NCBI RefSeq assembly: GCF_003234855.1
Contig: NZ_QKTO01000003.1
Coordinates: 124,001 to 188,000, forward strand
Length of the DNA: 64,000 bases
DNA from: Curtobacterium sp. MCBD17_032
GTDB taxonomy: Bacteria > Actinomycetota > Actinomycetes > Actinomycetales > Microbacteriaceae
Direction: 5' to 3'
Position 1 is the first letter of the stretch. Every line of letters begins with the position of its first letter. Positions 1 through 8,773 of the stretch are shown here, piece after piece. The notes below the pieces were generated by a model. That model had not been told where the DNA came from, ran no database searches, and worked only from the letters and a program-made list of their open reading frames with translations. Both the position numbers and the translations under genes were made by a program.

Positions 1-984
1 CCCGTCGCACTCCCGCACCCGGTCCTCGACACGATCCTCGCCGCCTCCGGCGCCGACGTGCTCCACGCAGCCAGCCCCTTCCTGCTGGGGGGCCGCGCGA
101 TCACGGCGGCCGGGAGGCTCGGCATCCCCTCCGTCGCCGTCTTCCAGACCGACGTTGCCGGGTTCGCCCGCCGCAACGGCCTCTCCGCGGCCGCCCCGCT
201 GGTCCGCCGGGTCCTCGGGCGGATCCACGCCGGCGCCTCGCTGACGCTCGCGCCGTCCTCCGCGACCGCGGCGATGCTCGCCGAGGAGGGCGTGCCGCGC
301 GTCGCCCGGTGGGGACGAGGCGTCGACACCGCGCTGTTCCACCCGGCCCGCCGGACGTCCGCCTCCGTCCGCGCCGTGCGCCGCCGCATCGCGCCGCGCG
401 GCGAGACCATCGTCGGTTACGTGGGACGGCTGGCACCGGAGAAGGAGGTCGAGCGGCTCGCCGAACTCGGCGGCATGCCGGGCATCCGGGTCGTGGTCGC
501 AGGAGGGGGACCCTCCCGCCCGTTCCTCGAGCGTCGACTCCGTCACCTGGACGTGACGTTCACCGGACCGCTGCGCGGTGCCGACCTGGCCGACGCCTAC
601 GCGATGCTCGACGTCTTCGTGCACACGGGTGCGGCGGAGACGTTCGGGCAGACACTGCAGGAGGCCCACGCGGCCGGCCTGCCGGTCGTCGCCCCGGCCT
701 CCGGCGGACCGCTCGACCTCGTCGCCCCGGGCCTCGACGGCGAGCTCTACGACCCCGACGCACCGCTCGCCCTGCGCCGCGCGGTCACCCGGCTGCACAC
801 GGACCGCGCGCTCGCCGAGCGGATGGGGTCCGCCGGTCGCCTCCGCGTCGAGGGCACCACGTGGGAGGCGGTCGGCGACGAACTGCTCGCGCACCACGAG
901 ACGGCCCGCACGATCGGCGCTCCCCCGGCCCCCACACGCACCGCCCGGACGGGGTGGGACGAGAAGGTCGGTGCTCGGACGTAG
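1..984 (+). CDS. GT4-type glycosyltransferase, 5' end missing
   Basis: The frame is open from base 1, so the start lies upstream; 327 residues are visible. It resembles actinobacterial GT-B alpha-mannosyltransferases of the MgtA/PimB type, which transfer mannose from a nucleotide-sugar donor to a membrane glycolipid at the cytoplasmic face; the exact acceptor cannot be read from sequence. Visible landmarks are FQTDVAGFARR in the N-terminal domain, the second Rossmann start GYVGRLAPEKEVERL, and the donor-binding E-x7-E region around EAHAAGLPVVAPASGG. It ends with TAG at 982-984, 75 bp before sdhC. The last codon overlaps a TAGGAT hexamer that may be the sdh promoter. Family confidence is high; substrate is inferred. 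Confidence 0.8.
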   Translation, partial: PVALPHPVLDTILAASGADVLHAASPFLLGGRAITAAGRLGIPSVAVFQTDVAGFARRNGLSAAAPLVRRVLGRIHAGASLTLAPSSATAAMLAEEGVPRVARWGRGVDTALFHPARRTSASVRAVRRRIAPRGETIVGYVGRLAPEKEVERLAELGGMPGIRVVVAGGGPSRPFLERRLRHLDVTFTGPLRGADLADAYAMLDVFVHTGAAETFGQTLQEAHAAGLPVVAPASGGPLDLVAPGLDGELYDPDAPLALRRAVTRLHTDRALAERMGSAGRLRVEGTTWEAVGDELLAHHETARTIGAPPAPTRTARTGWDEKVGART

Positions 985-987
985 GAT
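982..987 (+). promoter_or_regulatory. Candidate -10 hexamer for sdhCDAB
   Basis: TAGGAT lies 72 bp before the sdhC ATG and includes the TAG stop of the preceding glycosyltransferase gene. No convincing -35 was found. Transcription would begin near 994, giving a leader of about 66 nt that contains the GGGAAGG ribosome binding site before 1060. This is inference from position and motif only. Confidence 0.35.
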
Positions 988-1059
988 GGAGGTGTTCCAC
1001 ACGAACACGACGGCAACGGCGCGCCGATCGGTGCGCCGGCCCTACGGGAAGGCGAGCTC

Positions 1060-1521
1060 ATGGCCGAGCAGACCGCAGGCGGGACGGCGACAGCCGCACC
1101 GCAGGTGACCATCGACGGTACGTCGATCGACTCACCTCGGACGCGTGTCCCGCAGGGAACGCTGTACCGCGGGAGCATCGGGATGTGGTCCTGGGTCCTG
1201 CACCGGATCACCGGCGTCGCGATCTACTTCTTCCTGCTCGTGCACATCCTCGACACGGCGCTGGTCCGGCTCTCCCCCGAGGCGTACAACGCCGTGATCG
1301 GCACGTACAAGACGCCGCTGATGAACCTCGGCGAGATCGCCCTCGTCGGCGCCATCGTGTTCCACGCGTTCAACGGGCTGCGGATCATCCTCATCGACTT
1401 CTGGTCGAAGGGTCCGAAGTACCAGCGGGCCATGTTCTGGGTCGTCCTCGTGCTCTGGGCAGTGGCGATCGCGGGCTTCCTGCCACGCCAGCTCATGAAC
1501 CTCGTCGCCGACTTCAACTGA
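1060..1521 (+). CDS. sdhC: Succinate dehydrogenase cytochrome b556 subunit
   Basis: A 153-residue membrane anchor of complex II. With SdhD it binds heme b and menaquinone and docks the SdhAB catalytic dimer at the inner membrane face. Three hydrophobic helices are visible. The first carries the probable heme histidine in YFFLLVHILDTAL and the second lies in ALVGAIVFHAFNGLRI. The N-terminus contains the family motif YRGSIGMWSWVLHRITGV. The ATG at 1060 is preceded by GGGAAGG at a good distance. It is first of four genes in the order C-D-A-B, 10 bp before sdhD. Confidence 0.93.
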   Translation: MAEQTAGGTATAAPQVTIDGTSIDSPRTRVPQGTLYRGSIGMWSWVLHRITGVAIYFFLLVHILDTALVRLSPEAYNAVIGTYKTPLMNLGEIALVGAIVFHAFNGLRIILIDFWSKGPKYQRAMFWVVLVLWAVAIAGFLPRQLMNLVADFN

Positions 1522-1531
1522 GGGCTCCGTC

Positions 1532-1978
1532 ATGACCACCGAGACCATCGCTCCGCCCCGCAGCGCCGACGCTGCCCGCCGCACCACCAACTGGGAGAAG
1601 TGGGGCTGGATCTACATGCGCGCGTCGGGCGTCCTGCTCGTCGTGCTCATCTTCGGCCACCTCTTCGTCAACATGGTCGCCGGCGAGGGCGTCAAGCAGA
1701 TCGACTTCGCCTTCGTCGCCGGCAAGTGGGCGAGCCCGTTCTGGCGGATCTGGGACACCGCGATGCTCTGGCTCGCGCTCGTCCACGGGTCGAACGGCAT
1801 GCGGACGATCATCAACGACTACGTGGCCAAGCCCGGCGTCCGCAAGACCCTGCTCGGCGCGGTGCTCCTCGCCTGCGTGCTCCTGATCGTCCTCGGCACG
1901 CTCGTGTGCTGGACCTTCGACCCGTGCCCCGCCGGCGCCGCCGCCGCGGACCTGCCGTCGTTCTGCCCCGCGCAGTAG
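1532..1978 (+). CDS. sdhD: Succinate dehydrogenase membrane anchor subunit
   Basis: A 148-residue second anchor of complex II. Helices are visible at about residues 32-52 ([18 protein letters not shown]), 70-90 ([20 protein letters not shown]) and 103-125. His in FGHLF and Asp-Tyr in IINDYV match positions used for heme and quinone binding in this family. The C-terminus is Cys/Ala/Pro-rich ([15 protein letters not shown]) and appears to be a short tail. The start ATG follows sdhC by 10 bp and a 55-bp gap leads to sdhA. Confidence 0.92.
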   Translation: MTTETIAPPRSADAARRTTNWEKWGWIYMRASGVLLVVLIFGHLFVNMVAGEGVKQIDFAFVAGKWASPFWRIWDTAMLWLALVHGSNGMRTIINDYVAKPGVRKTLLGAVLLACVLLIVLGTLVCWTFDPCPAGAAAADLPSFCPAQ

Positions 1979-2033
1979 CGACGTTTCGCGCACGACGTCC
2001 CCGCACGCTCCACCTCCTGATCGAAAGACCCCT

Positions 2034-3827
2034 GTGACCGACATCACCGTCCACCACCACCAGTACGACATCGTCATCATCGGCGCAGGAGGCGCCGGCA
2101 TGCGAGCCGCCATCGAGGCCGGGCCGAAGGCGAAGACCGCGGTCATCTCGAAGCTCTACCCGACGCGCTCACACACGGGCGCGGCGCAGGGCGGCATGGC
2201 GGCAGCGCTCGCGAACGTCGAAGAGGACTCGTGGGAGTGGCACACCTTCGACACGATCAAGGGCGGTGACTACCTGGTGGACCAGGACGCGGCCGAGATC
2301 CTGGCGAAGGAGGCGATCGACGCCGTCATCGACCTCGAGAACATGGGGCTGCCGTTCAACCGGACGCCCGAGGGCAAGATCGACCAGCGCCGCTTCGGCG
2401 GGCACACGCGTGACCACGGCAAAGCCCCGGTCCGTCGTGCCTGCTACGCCGCCGACCGCACCGGCCACATGATCCTGCAGACCCTCTTCCAGAACTGCGT
2501 GAAGCTCGGCGTCGAGTTCCACAACGAGTTCTACGCGCTCGACCTCATCATGGTCGACGTCGTCGGGGACGACGGGGTGACCCGGAAGCAGCCGGCCGGC
2601 GTCGTCGCGTTCGAACTGTCGACGGGCGAGCTGCACGTGTTCCACGCGAAGGCGATGATCTTCGCGACCGGCGGCTTCGGCAAGATGTTCAAGACCACGT
2701 CGAACGCGCACACCCTGACCGGTGACGGCGTCGGCATCGTGTGGCGCACCGGCCTCCCGCTCGAGGACATGGAGTTCTTCCAGTTCCACCCGACCGGTCT
2801 GGCCGGACTCGGCATCCTCCTCACCGAGGGCGCCCGCGGCGAGGGCGCGATCCTCCGCAACGCCTCCGGGGAGCGGTTCATGGAGCGGTACGCCCCGACC
2901 ATCAAGGACCTGGCACCGCGTGACATCGTCGCGCGGTGCATGGTGCAGGAGGTCGCCGAGGGCCGCGGCGCCGGCCCGAACAAGGACTACGTGCTGCTCG
3001 ACTGCACACACCTCGGCGCCGAGGTGCTCGAGACGAAGCTGCCGGACATCACCGAGTTCGCCCGCACCTACCTCGGCGTCGACCCGGTCGTCGAGCCGGT
3101 GCCGGTGATGCCGACCGCGCACTACGCGATGGGCGGCATCCCGACGAACGTCAAGGCCGAGGTCCTCGCCGACAACACGACGGTCGTCCCCGGGCTGTAC
3201 GCCGCGGGCGAGTGCGCGTGCGTCTCGGTGCACGGATCGAACCGCCTCGGCACGAACTCGCTCCTCGACATCAACGTGTTCGGCAAGCGCTCGGGCAACA
3301 ACGCCGCCGAGTACGTGCAGACGGCCGAGTTCCTGCCGCTGCCCGAGGACCCCGCGGCGAACGTGCGCGGCATGCTCGAGCAGCTCCGGGCCTCCACCGG
3401 GACCGAACGGGTCTCCGTGCTCCGCAAGGAGCTGCAGGAGGAGATGGACAAGAACGCGCAGGTGTTCCGCACCGACGAGTCCCTCGCCCGCGTGACGGAG
3501 ACCATCCACACGCTCCGGAACCGCTTCATGCAGGTCTCGGTGCAGGACAAGGGCAAGCGGTTCAACACCGACCTGCTCGAAGCGGTCGAGCTCGGGTTCC
3601 TGCTCGACCTGGCCGAGGTCGTCGTGTACTCGGCACGGAACCGCAAGGAGTCCCGCGGCGGGCACATGCGCGACGACTACCCGAAGCGCGACGACGAGAA
3701 CTACATGCAGCACACCATGGCGTACCTGACGGGCGATCCGCACTCGTCACTCGCCGACGACCACATCACGCTCGACTGGAAGCCCGTCGTCATGACGCGC
3801 TACGAGCCGATGGAGAGGAAGTACTGA
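2034..3827 (+). CDS. sdhA: Succinate dehydrogenase flavoprotein subunit
   Basis: 597 residues, the usual length. It oxidises succinate to fumarate using covalently bound FAD. The dinucleotide fold starts at [14 protein letters not shown]; His47 in [10 protein letters not shown] is the FAD-linking histidine of the family. Substrate and active-site segments [33 protein letters not shown] and [12 protein letters not shown] are intact. The start is GTG, chosen because [19 protein letters not shown] gives the usual short N-terminus. sdhB starts after a single intervening base, so the two are translationally coupled. Confidence 0.97.
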   Translation: MTDITVHHHQYDIVIIGAGGAGMRAAIEAGPKAKTAVISKLYPTRSHTGAAQGGMAAALANVEEDSWEWHTFDTIKGGDYLVDQDAAEILAKEAIDAVIDLENMGLPFNRTPEGKIDQRRFGGHTRDHGKAPVRRACYAADRTGHMILQTLFQNCVKLGVEFHNEFYALDLIMVDVVGDDGVTRKQPAGVVAFELSTGELHVFHAKAMIFATGGFGKMFKTTSNAHTLTGDGVGIVWRTGLPLEDMEFFQFHPTGLAGLGILLTEGARGEGAILRNASGERFMERYAPTIKDLAPRDIVARCMVQEVAEGRGAGPNKDYVLLDCTHLGAEVLETKLPDITEFARTYLGVDPVVEPVPVMPTAHYAMGGIPTNVKAEVLADNTTVVPGLYAAGECACVSVHGSNRLGTNSLLDINVFGKRSGNNAAEYVQTAEFLPLPEDPAANVRGMLEQLRASTGTERVSVLRKELQEEMDKNAQVFRTDESLARVTETIHTLRNRFMQVSVQDKGKRFNTDLLEAVELGFLLDLAEVVVYSARNRKESRGGHMRDDYPKRDDENYMQHTMAYLTGDPHSSLADDHITLDWKPVVMTRYEPMERKY

Positions 3828-3828
3828 G

Positions 3829-4602
3829 ATGACCGACACCCTGGTCTCCGACGCACCCCGCACCGACACCGTGCAGGACGCCCCTCCCGGGTCCTTCTCC
3901 GTGACGGTCATCGTCCGGCGGTTCGACCCGGACGTGGACGACGAGCCGCGCTGGCAGGACTTCGACGTCATGATGCTGCCGACCGACCGCATCCTCGACG
4001 CGCTGCACAAGATCAAGTGGGAGCAGGACGGGTCCCTGACGTTCCGACGATCCTGCGCGCACGGCGTGTGCGGATCGGACGCGATGCGCATCAACGGGCG
4101 CAACCGGCTGGCCTGCAAGACGCTGATCAAGGACCTCGACATCTCGAAGCCGATCTACGTCGAGGCGATCAAGGGCCTGCCGCTCGAGAAGGACCTCATC
4201 GTGGACATGGAGCCCTTCTTCACGTCCTTCCGCGAGGTCCAACCGTTCCTGCAGCCGAAGTCGGCGCCGGAGAAGGGCAAGGAGCGCATCCAGTCGGTCG
4301 CCGACCGTGCCCGGTTCGACGACACGACCAAGTGCATCCTCTGCGCCGCCTGCACGTCGTCGTGCCCGGTGTTCTGGACCGACGGGCAGTACTTCGGCCC
4401 GGCTGCGATCGTGAACGCGCACCGCTTCATCTTCGACTCGCGTGACGACGCGGCCGACGTGCGCCTCGACATCCTCAACGACAAGGAGGGTGTCTGGCGC
4501 TGCCGGACCACCTTCAACTGCACCGACGCCTGCCCGCGCGGGATCCAGGTGACGAAGGCGATCTCCGAGGTCAAGCAGGCCGTCATGCGCGGCCGTGGCT
4601 AG
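3829..4602 (+). CDS. sdhB: Succinate dehydrogenase iron-sulfur subunit
   Basis: 257 residues. It carries electrons from FAD to quinone through three clusters. The [2Fe-2S] ligands lie in SCAHGVCGSDAMRINGRNRLAC; the [4Fe-4S] and [3Fe-4S] ligands lie in CILCAACTSSCPVFW and CRTTFNCTDACPRGI. The N-terminus has a 20-residue extension before the ferredoxin fold (SVTVIVRRFDPD). It is the last gene of sdhCDAB; the next gene on the strand appears to have its own promoter. Confidence 0.97.
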   Translation: MTDTLVSDAPRTDTVQDAPPGSFSVTVIVRRFDPDVDDEPRWQDFDVMMLPTDRILDALHKIKWEQDGSLTFRRSCAHGVCGSDAMRINGRNRLACKTLIKDLDISKPIYVEAIKGLPLEKDLIVDMEPFFTSFREVQPFLQPKSAPEKGKERIQSVADRARFDDTTKCILCAACTSSCPVFWTDGQYFGPAAIVNAHRFIFDSRDDAADVRLDILNDKEGVWRCRTTFNCTDACPRGIQVTKAISEVKQAVMRGRG

Positions 4603-4640
4603 CAGCGCGACGCCGCCAGCATCGTCATGGGCGGGCGCGC

Positions 4641-4646
4641 TAGGCT
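4641..4646 (+). promoter_or_regulatory. -10 hexamer for a leaderless transcript
   Basis: TAGGCT stands exactly 7 nt before the ATG at 4654, so transcription would start at or next to the start codon. The same TAGGCT-7-ATG arrangement precedes the class A PBP gene at 42534. No Shine-Dalgarno sequence is present, which fits. Confidence 0.5.
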
Positions 4647-4653
4647 CCCGCTC

Positions 4654-5295
4654 ATGACGTTCGCGGACACTCGGCCCATCCTCGATCAGCTCGGCTACAC
4701 GGTCCGGTACGTGCAGCTCCCCGGGGAGACGCTGCACGAGCCGCCGGTGGAGGGTGCACTGCGGATCGTGCCCGTCGACGCCGAGGCGTTCGCCCTCGAG
4801 GTCGTCGACTACGGCACCGCTCGGCGGCTCGCCACCGCACGCGGTGAGGACGACGCGGTCGAGATGCTCCGGCGGTTCCTCAACCGCCCGTTCCCGGACG
4901 CGCGGGACGTCCGCCGGTCCGACCTCGACCAGATGCGTGACCGGTCGGCGTCGACCTACCCGCAGCTCGCCCAGCAGGTGGCGACGACGGGCGACGCCGG
5001 ACTGACGATCCAGATCCCGGCCGGCGTCCCGGTGGACCGCATCGGCGGCCCGGACGGCTACCTCCTGCACCCCATCGAGACCCCGTTGCACGCGCGGTCC
5101 CTGCCGCCGCACGCCACGGCCTCCCCCGAGGTGCACCGGTACGTCGTCGAACGGCCGTTCCTCGTCACCGTGCGGTTCGTGCACCCGTGGTTCGACCAGC
5201 CGGGCGGTGCCCTCCGGTTCGAGATCGCCGACCCGACGACGACGATCCGCGACCTGGTCGTCGACGGGTCGCTCGCGCGGGTCCGCGTGGTCTGA
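4654..5295 (+). CDS. Small cytosolic protein with a TNT-like C-terminal domain
   Basis: 213 residues with no signal peptide or membrane segment. Residues about 125-200 read like the TNT fold of the tuberculosis necrotizing toxin, an NAD+ glycohydrolase: VPVDRIGGPDGYLLHP, TPLHARSLPP, VHRYVVERPF and PWFDQPGGALRFE follow the family pattern in order. As I recall, catalysis in TNT uses a His and a Gln; a His is present in VHRYVV, but the Gln usually found after PGGG appears replaced by Arg, so activity is uncertain. The N-terminal 110 residues are unrecognised. The start at 4654 is preferred over ATG 4627 because of the TAGGCT hexamer just upstream. No adjacent immunity gene is evident. Confidence 0.6.
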   Translation: MTFADTRPILDQLGYTVRYVQLPGETLHEPPVEGALRIVPVDAEAFALEVVDYGTARRLATARGEDDAVEMLRRFLNRPFPDARDVRRSDLDQMRDRSASTYPQLAQQVATTGDAGLTIQIPAGVPVDRIGGPDGYLLHPIETPLHARSLPPHATASPEVHRYVVERPFLVTVRFVHPWFDQPGGALRFEIADPTTTIRDLVVDGSLARVRVV

Positions 5296-5315
5296 CCCGG
5301 CGCCCGAGCCGCCAG

Positions 5316-5363
5316 CGCGACGGAGCCCTCCTCCCCCGGTCGGGGAAGGAGGGCTCCGTCGCG
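5316..5363. terminator. Bidirectional terminator hairpin
   Basis: A perfect 17-bp inverted repeat (CGCGACGGAGCCCTCCT / AGGAGGGCTCCGTCGCG) lies between the converging TNT-like gene and the first DUF805 gene. The core sequence differs from the GGACGGGAGGC family found elsewhere in the window. Confidence 0.75.
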
Positions 5364-5374
5364 TTCCGGGTGTC

Positions 5375-6058
5375 TCAGCCGCGCTCGGGGCGGTCGAAGC
5401 GCTGCCCCTCCGGCTTCGACGGGAGGATCGTCAGCACGAGCAGGATGATGCCGCCGACGAACGGGATGACCGACAGGAAGAAGAACGGCCCCGCCAGGTT
5501 GGCGTCGTGCAGGCGGCGCCAGGTGATCGCCAGGTTCGGGATGATCGTGGCGAGCGAGTAGAGGGTGAGGAGGACGGCGGCGATCCAGTAGAGCGCGTTC
5601 GGCGATCCGGAGGTCGTGCCCGTGACCGGGTCGGACTGGATGCCGGAGGTGGCCCCTCCGACGCCCATGAGGACGTAGAGCACGCCGACGACGATGACCT
5701 GGGCGAGGTACCACCACCAGAACTCGCTGCGGCTCGCGCGCCCGTCGAAGCGGACGTACTTCGTGAAGACGCGCTTGACGGCGTTCGGGAACGAGATGCC
5801 GTACCACGGTGCCCACAGCGGCGGTTCACCGTTCGGGCCGGTCTGCACCTGCTGGCCGTACTGCTGCGCCTGGCCGTACGGCTGCTGGCCGTACTGCTGC
5901 TGGCCGTACGGCTGCTGGCCGTACTGCTGCTGGCCGTACTGGCCCTGCTGCTGCCCCCACGACGGCTGGCCGTACTGCTCCTGCTGCCCGTACGGCTGCT
6001 GCCCGTACGGCTGGTCGTCGTCGCGCTTGCCGTACGGCTGCTGCGGGTTGTCGCTCAC
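5375..6058 (-). CDS. DUF805 membrane protein with YGQ-rich N-terminus (copy 1)
   Basis: 227 residues from GTG at 6058, preceded by GGGAG. The first 75 residues are a disordered Tyr-Gly-Gln-rich stretch with nine YGQ units. Then comes [20 protein letters not shown] and the DUF805 signature [15 protein letters not shown]. Four hydrophobic helices follow with the conserved RRLHD motif ([17 protein letters not shown]). DUF805 proteins are inner-membrane proteins of unknown function. It is the last of three tandem paralogues on the minus strand. An upstream extension to 6562 is open but has no homology and no plausible start. Confidence 0.85.
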   Translation of the reverse strand: MSDNPQQPYGKRDDDQPYGQQPYGQQEQYGQPSWGQQQGQYGQQQYGQQPYGQQQYGQQPYGQAQQYGQQVQTGPNGEPPLWAPWYGISFPNAVKRVFTKYVRFDGRASRSEFWWWYLAQVIVVGVLYVLMGVGGATSGIQSDPVTGTTSGSPNALYWIAAVLLTLYSLATIIPNLAITWRRLHDANLAGPFFFLSVIPFVGGIILLVLTILPSKPEGQRFDRPERG

Positions 6059-6194
6059 GGTGGTCTCCCTGGTGTCGAGGTGCGCTCGACTGTGAGTCAA
6101 CCAGGGTTGCACCCGGCCGCGTGGCCGACCTGCCGGGGACGACGACGGCGCCCTCCGCCGAGGAGCGCGCCGTCGTGCCGAGCCGGACGGTCCT

Positions 6195-6785
6195 CTAGCG
6201 GTCCGTGGGTCGGTCGAACCGAGCACCCTCGGGGTTGGACGGCAGGACACCGAAGACGATCCCGACGACGCCGACGAACAGCGCGATGATCCAGAGCGCC
6301 CCCGACAGGTTCGCGTCGTGGAGCCGTCGCCAGCCGAGCGCGAGGGACGGCACGAGCGTCGCGAGCGCCCACAGCAGGCCGGCGATGAGGAACACGAAGG
6401 CGATCGGCGGTGCCGGGTTCGACACCTCGTAGACGCCGTAGTCGGTCCGGACCGTCCGCGTGGACGCGAGCGCGGCGGCGAGCAGGACGCCGCCGCCGGT
6501 GAGCACGGTGGACACCACGACGTTGACGAGCATCCACCACCAGAACTCGCTGCGGCTGGCACGGCCGCTGAAGGTCGCGTACTTCCGGAAGAAGCGTCCG
6601 ACGGCCTTCGGCAGCGAGATCCCGTACCAGGGCGCCCAGAGCGGTGGCTGCCCGTCCGGTCCGACCGGGGCCGCGGCGCCGGGCGCCTGCTGGCCGTACT
6701 GCTGCTGGCCGTACTGCTGCTGCCCGTACTGCTGCTGTCCGCCGGGCTGTCCGCCGGCGTTCGGCGCGGGATGGTGATCGGTCAT
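6195..6785 (-). CDS. DUF805 membrane protein with short QYGQ tail (copy 2)
   Basis: 196 residues from ATG at 6785. The N-terminus is short with three QYGQQ units (about residues 18-33), followed by [20 protein letters not shown] and [14 protein letters not shown]. Helices and the [14 protein letters not shown] motif are conserved. It lies 33 bp after copy 3 and 136 bp before copy 1. The three proteins share the WAPWYGI block just before the membrane domain, so they derive from local duplication. Function is unknown. Confidence 0.85.
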   Translation of the reverse strand: MTDHHPAPNAGGQPGGQQQYGQQQYGQQQYGQQAPGAAAPVGPDGQPPLWAPWYGISLPKAVGRFFRKYATFSGRASRSEFWWWMLVNVVVSTVLTGGGVLLAAALASTRTVRTDYGVYEVSNPAPPIAFVFLIAGLLWALATLVPSLALGWRRLHDANLSGALWIIALFVGVVGIVFGVLPSNPEGARFDRPTDR

Positions 6786-6818
6786 GGGGTCCCCCAGGAG
6801 GTCGGTGGTCGGATGTGG

Positions 6819-7547
6819 TCAGCCGCGGTGCGGCTCGTCGAACCGTGCACCTGCGGGCACGGACGGCAGGAGCCCGATGACGAGCGCGAAGACGGCGCCC
6901 ACCGGCGGGATGATGAAGAGCAGGGCGAGGAGGCCCGACATGTCGACGTCGTGCAGGCGTCGCACCGTCAGCGCGATGAACCCGAGGAGCGTGGCGAGTC
7001 CCCACAGGCCGCTGACCCACTCGGAGTCGCCGGCACCGATGACGCTCTCCACGATGCTCGCGGCGGCGCTGCCGATGAACCACCACAGCGCCCAGAACCA
7101 GAACTCGCTCCGGCTGGCACGGCCGTCGAACCGGACGTACTTCTTCCAGAACCGCGTGAAGGCCTGCGGGAAGGGGATGCCGTACCAGGGCGCCCAGAGC
7201 GGCGGCTCCCCCTGCGTCGCCGGCGAGCGGCCGAACGACTGCTGCTGCGCCGACTGCCCCGGCTGCTGCCCGTACGGCGCCTGCTGCCCGTACGGTGTCT
7301 GCTGCTGGCCGTAGGGCTGCTGCTGGCCGTAGGGCTGCTGCTGCCCGTACGGCTGCTGCCCGTACGGCTGCTGCTGGCCGTACGGCCGCTGCCCGTAGGG
7401 TGCCTGCTGCTGGCCGTACGGCGACTGCTCGCCCGGCGCCGTCTGCCCGGCACCCGACGGGCTCGCTCCGGACGGACCGGAGGACGGCTGCTGGCCGTAC
7501 GGGGACTGCTGCCCGTACGGGTCCTGCGGGGGGTACTGGTCGCTCAC
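6819..7547 (-). CDS. DUF805 membrane protein with long PYGQQ repeat tail (copy 3)
   Basis: 242 residues from GTG at 7547, with an excellent AGGAAGG ribosome binding site 7 nt upstream. About 110 N-terminal residues contain eleven PYGQ units, many directly adjacent, encoded by near-identical DNA. The membrane domain starts at [20 protein letters not shown] with [13 protein letters not shown] and the variant VRRLHDVDMSGLL. It is first in the three-gene array, so the promoter is expected in 7548-7749, where I could not identify one with confidence. Function is unknown. Confidence 0.85.
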   Translation of the reverse strand: MSDQYPPQDPYGQQSPYGQQPSSGPSGASPSGAGQTAPGEQSPYGQQQAPYGQRPYGQQQPYGQQPYGQQQPYGQQQPYGQQQTPYGQQAPYGQQPGQSAQQQSFGRSPATQGEPPLWAPWYGIPFPQAFTRFWKKYVRFDGRASRSEFWFWALWWFIGSAAASIVESVIGAGDSEWVSGLWGLATLLGFIALTVRRLHDVDMSGLLALLFIIPPVGAVFALVIGLLPSVPAGARFDEPHRG

Positions 7548-7749
7548 GGGGTTCCTTCCTCCGAACGGGCACGAGGCGCCCGGAGTCGACCGCGACGGAG
7601 CACCAGCACCGTCCACGACCAGGTCGCGGAAACGCCACTCCCCCGCATGCTGTCCCCACGCGCTGCGCCCAGTCTGGCAGGAGGCCGCCCACTCCGACGA
7701 CCGACACATCGGACACGGTGTCGTTCCACGACGACCGCCGTTCGCCCGC

Positions 7750-8682
7750 TCAGGGCACGAGGGCGAGCTTCCCGCCCGGGTGGCCGGACTCCAGCAGCTC
7801 CGCCGCGGCCCGGGCATCGGCCAGCGGGAACGTGCGCGCGACCGGCACCGTCAACTGCCCTGCGGCCGCGAGGTCCACGAGCCGCTGCCGCACCGCGTCA
7901 CGGAAGGCCTTGCTCTCGGGCTGCGCGCCCCCGATCGCCGTGAAGCCGTCCTGCTCCGCACGCCCGGGGGCGGCGATGGTGACGATGCGGCTGCGGTCCG
8001 CGACCAGCGCGAGCGAGACGTCGACCGCCTCGTCGCTCCCGACGCAGTCGAGGGCCACGTCGACGCCGGCCGGTGCGAGCGACCGGATCCGTGCCTCCAG
8101 GCCGTCGCCGTACGCGACCCACTCGCCGCCGTGTCGTCGGACCGTGTCGGCGGTGCGCTCGGAGGCGGTGCCGATCACCCGCGCGCCGAGGGGGCGCAGC
8201 AGCTGCAGGAGGGCGACGCCGACCGCGCCGGAGGCGCCGTGCACCACGATCGTGTCCCGCCCCTCGGTCCGGGTGACGCGCATCATGTCGGCGGCCGTCG
8301 CTCCGGCGAGCAGCAGGTTGGCCGCCTCGGCGAAGCCCAACCGTGCCGGTTTCGCGAACACGTCGGCGGCGGGGACGGTGACGCGCTCCGCCCACCCACC
8401 GGCGATGCGGAAGGCGAGGACCTCGTCGCCGACCGCGCCGCCGCCCGACGCGATCTCCGTCCCCGGCCCCAGGGCGCTGAGGACGCCGGCGACCTCGTAC
8501 CCGACCGGGATCGGCAGGTCCGACGGGTCTCCCTGCCGGGTGTGCTTCGTGTCGGCGGGGTTCATGCCGGCCGCGCGGACGTCGATGGTGACCTCGCCGG
8601 GCCCGGGCGGCGCGACCTCGGTGTCGACGTACTCGAGGACCTCGCTGCCGCCGAACCGCGGGGCGACCCAGTGCTTCGTCAT
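7750..8682 (-). CDS. NADP-dependent quinone-oxidoreductase-like MDR protein
   Basis: 310 residues of the zinc-independent medium-chain dehydrogenase/reductase family. The N-terminal GroES-like domain contains VRAAGMNPADTKHTRQG and PVGYEVAGVLSALG. The Rossmann motif is HGASGAVGVALLQLL at about residue 145. No zinc-binding cysteine set is seen, which suggests a QOR-type reductase of quinones or alkenals. The substrate is unknown. The ATG at 8682 is supported by TACCGT 7 nt upstream (8690-8695), a leaderless arrangement. It stands alone between the mtl operon end and the DUF805 trio. Confidence 0.82.
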   Translation of the reverse strand: MTKHWVAPRFGGSEVLEYVDTEVAPPGPGEVTIDVRAAGMNPADTKHTRQGDPSDLPIPVGYEVAGVLSALGPGTEIASGGGAVGDEVLAFRIAGGWAERVTVPAADVFAKPARLGFAEAANLLLAGATAADMMRVTRTEGRDTIVVHGASGAVGVALLQLLRPLGARVIGTASERTADTVRRHGGEWVAYGDGLEARIRSLAPAGVDVALDCVGSDEAVDVSLALVADRSRIVTIAAPGRAEQDGFTAIGGAQPESKAFRDAVRQRLVDLAAAGQLTVPVARTFPLADARAAAELLESGHPGGKLALVP

Positions 8683-8689
8683 GGCGACG

Positions 8690-8695
8690 ACGGTA
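8690..8695 (-). promoter_or_regulatory. -10 hexamer for the MDR oxidoreductase
   Basis: TACCGT on the minus strand, 7 nt before the ATG at 8682. The same hexamer and spacing precede tadA at 39113. Confidence 0.4.
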
Positions 8696-8710
8696 CGCCC
8701 CGGCCCCCGG

Positions 8711-8756
8711 ACGGACGGGAGGCCCGGTACCAGCTGGTCCCGGGCCTCCCGTCCGT
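8711..8756. terminator. Terminator of the ptsI-mtl operon, GGACGGGAGGC family
   Basis: A perfect 17-bp stem, ACGGACGGGAGGCCCGG with its complement, lies just after mtlD on the minus strand and upstream of the MDR gene. It is one of several closely related hairpins in this window. Confidence 0.75.
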
Positions 8757-8773
8757 CTCGGAGTCGCGAACGC

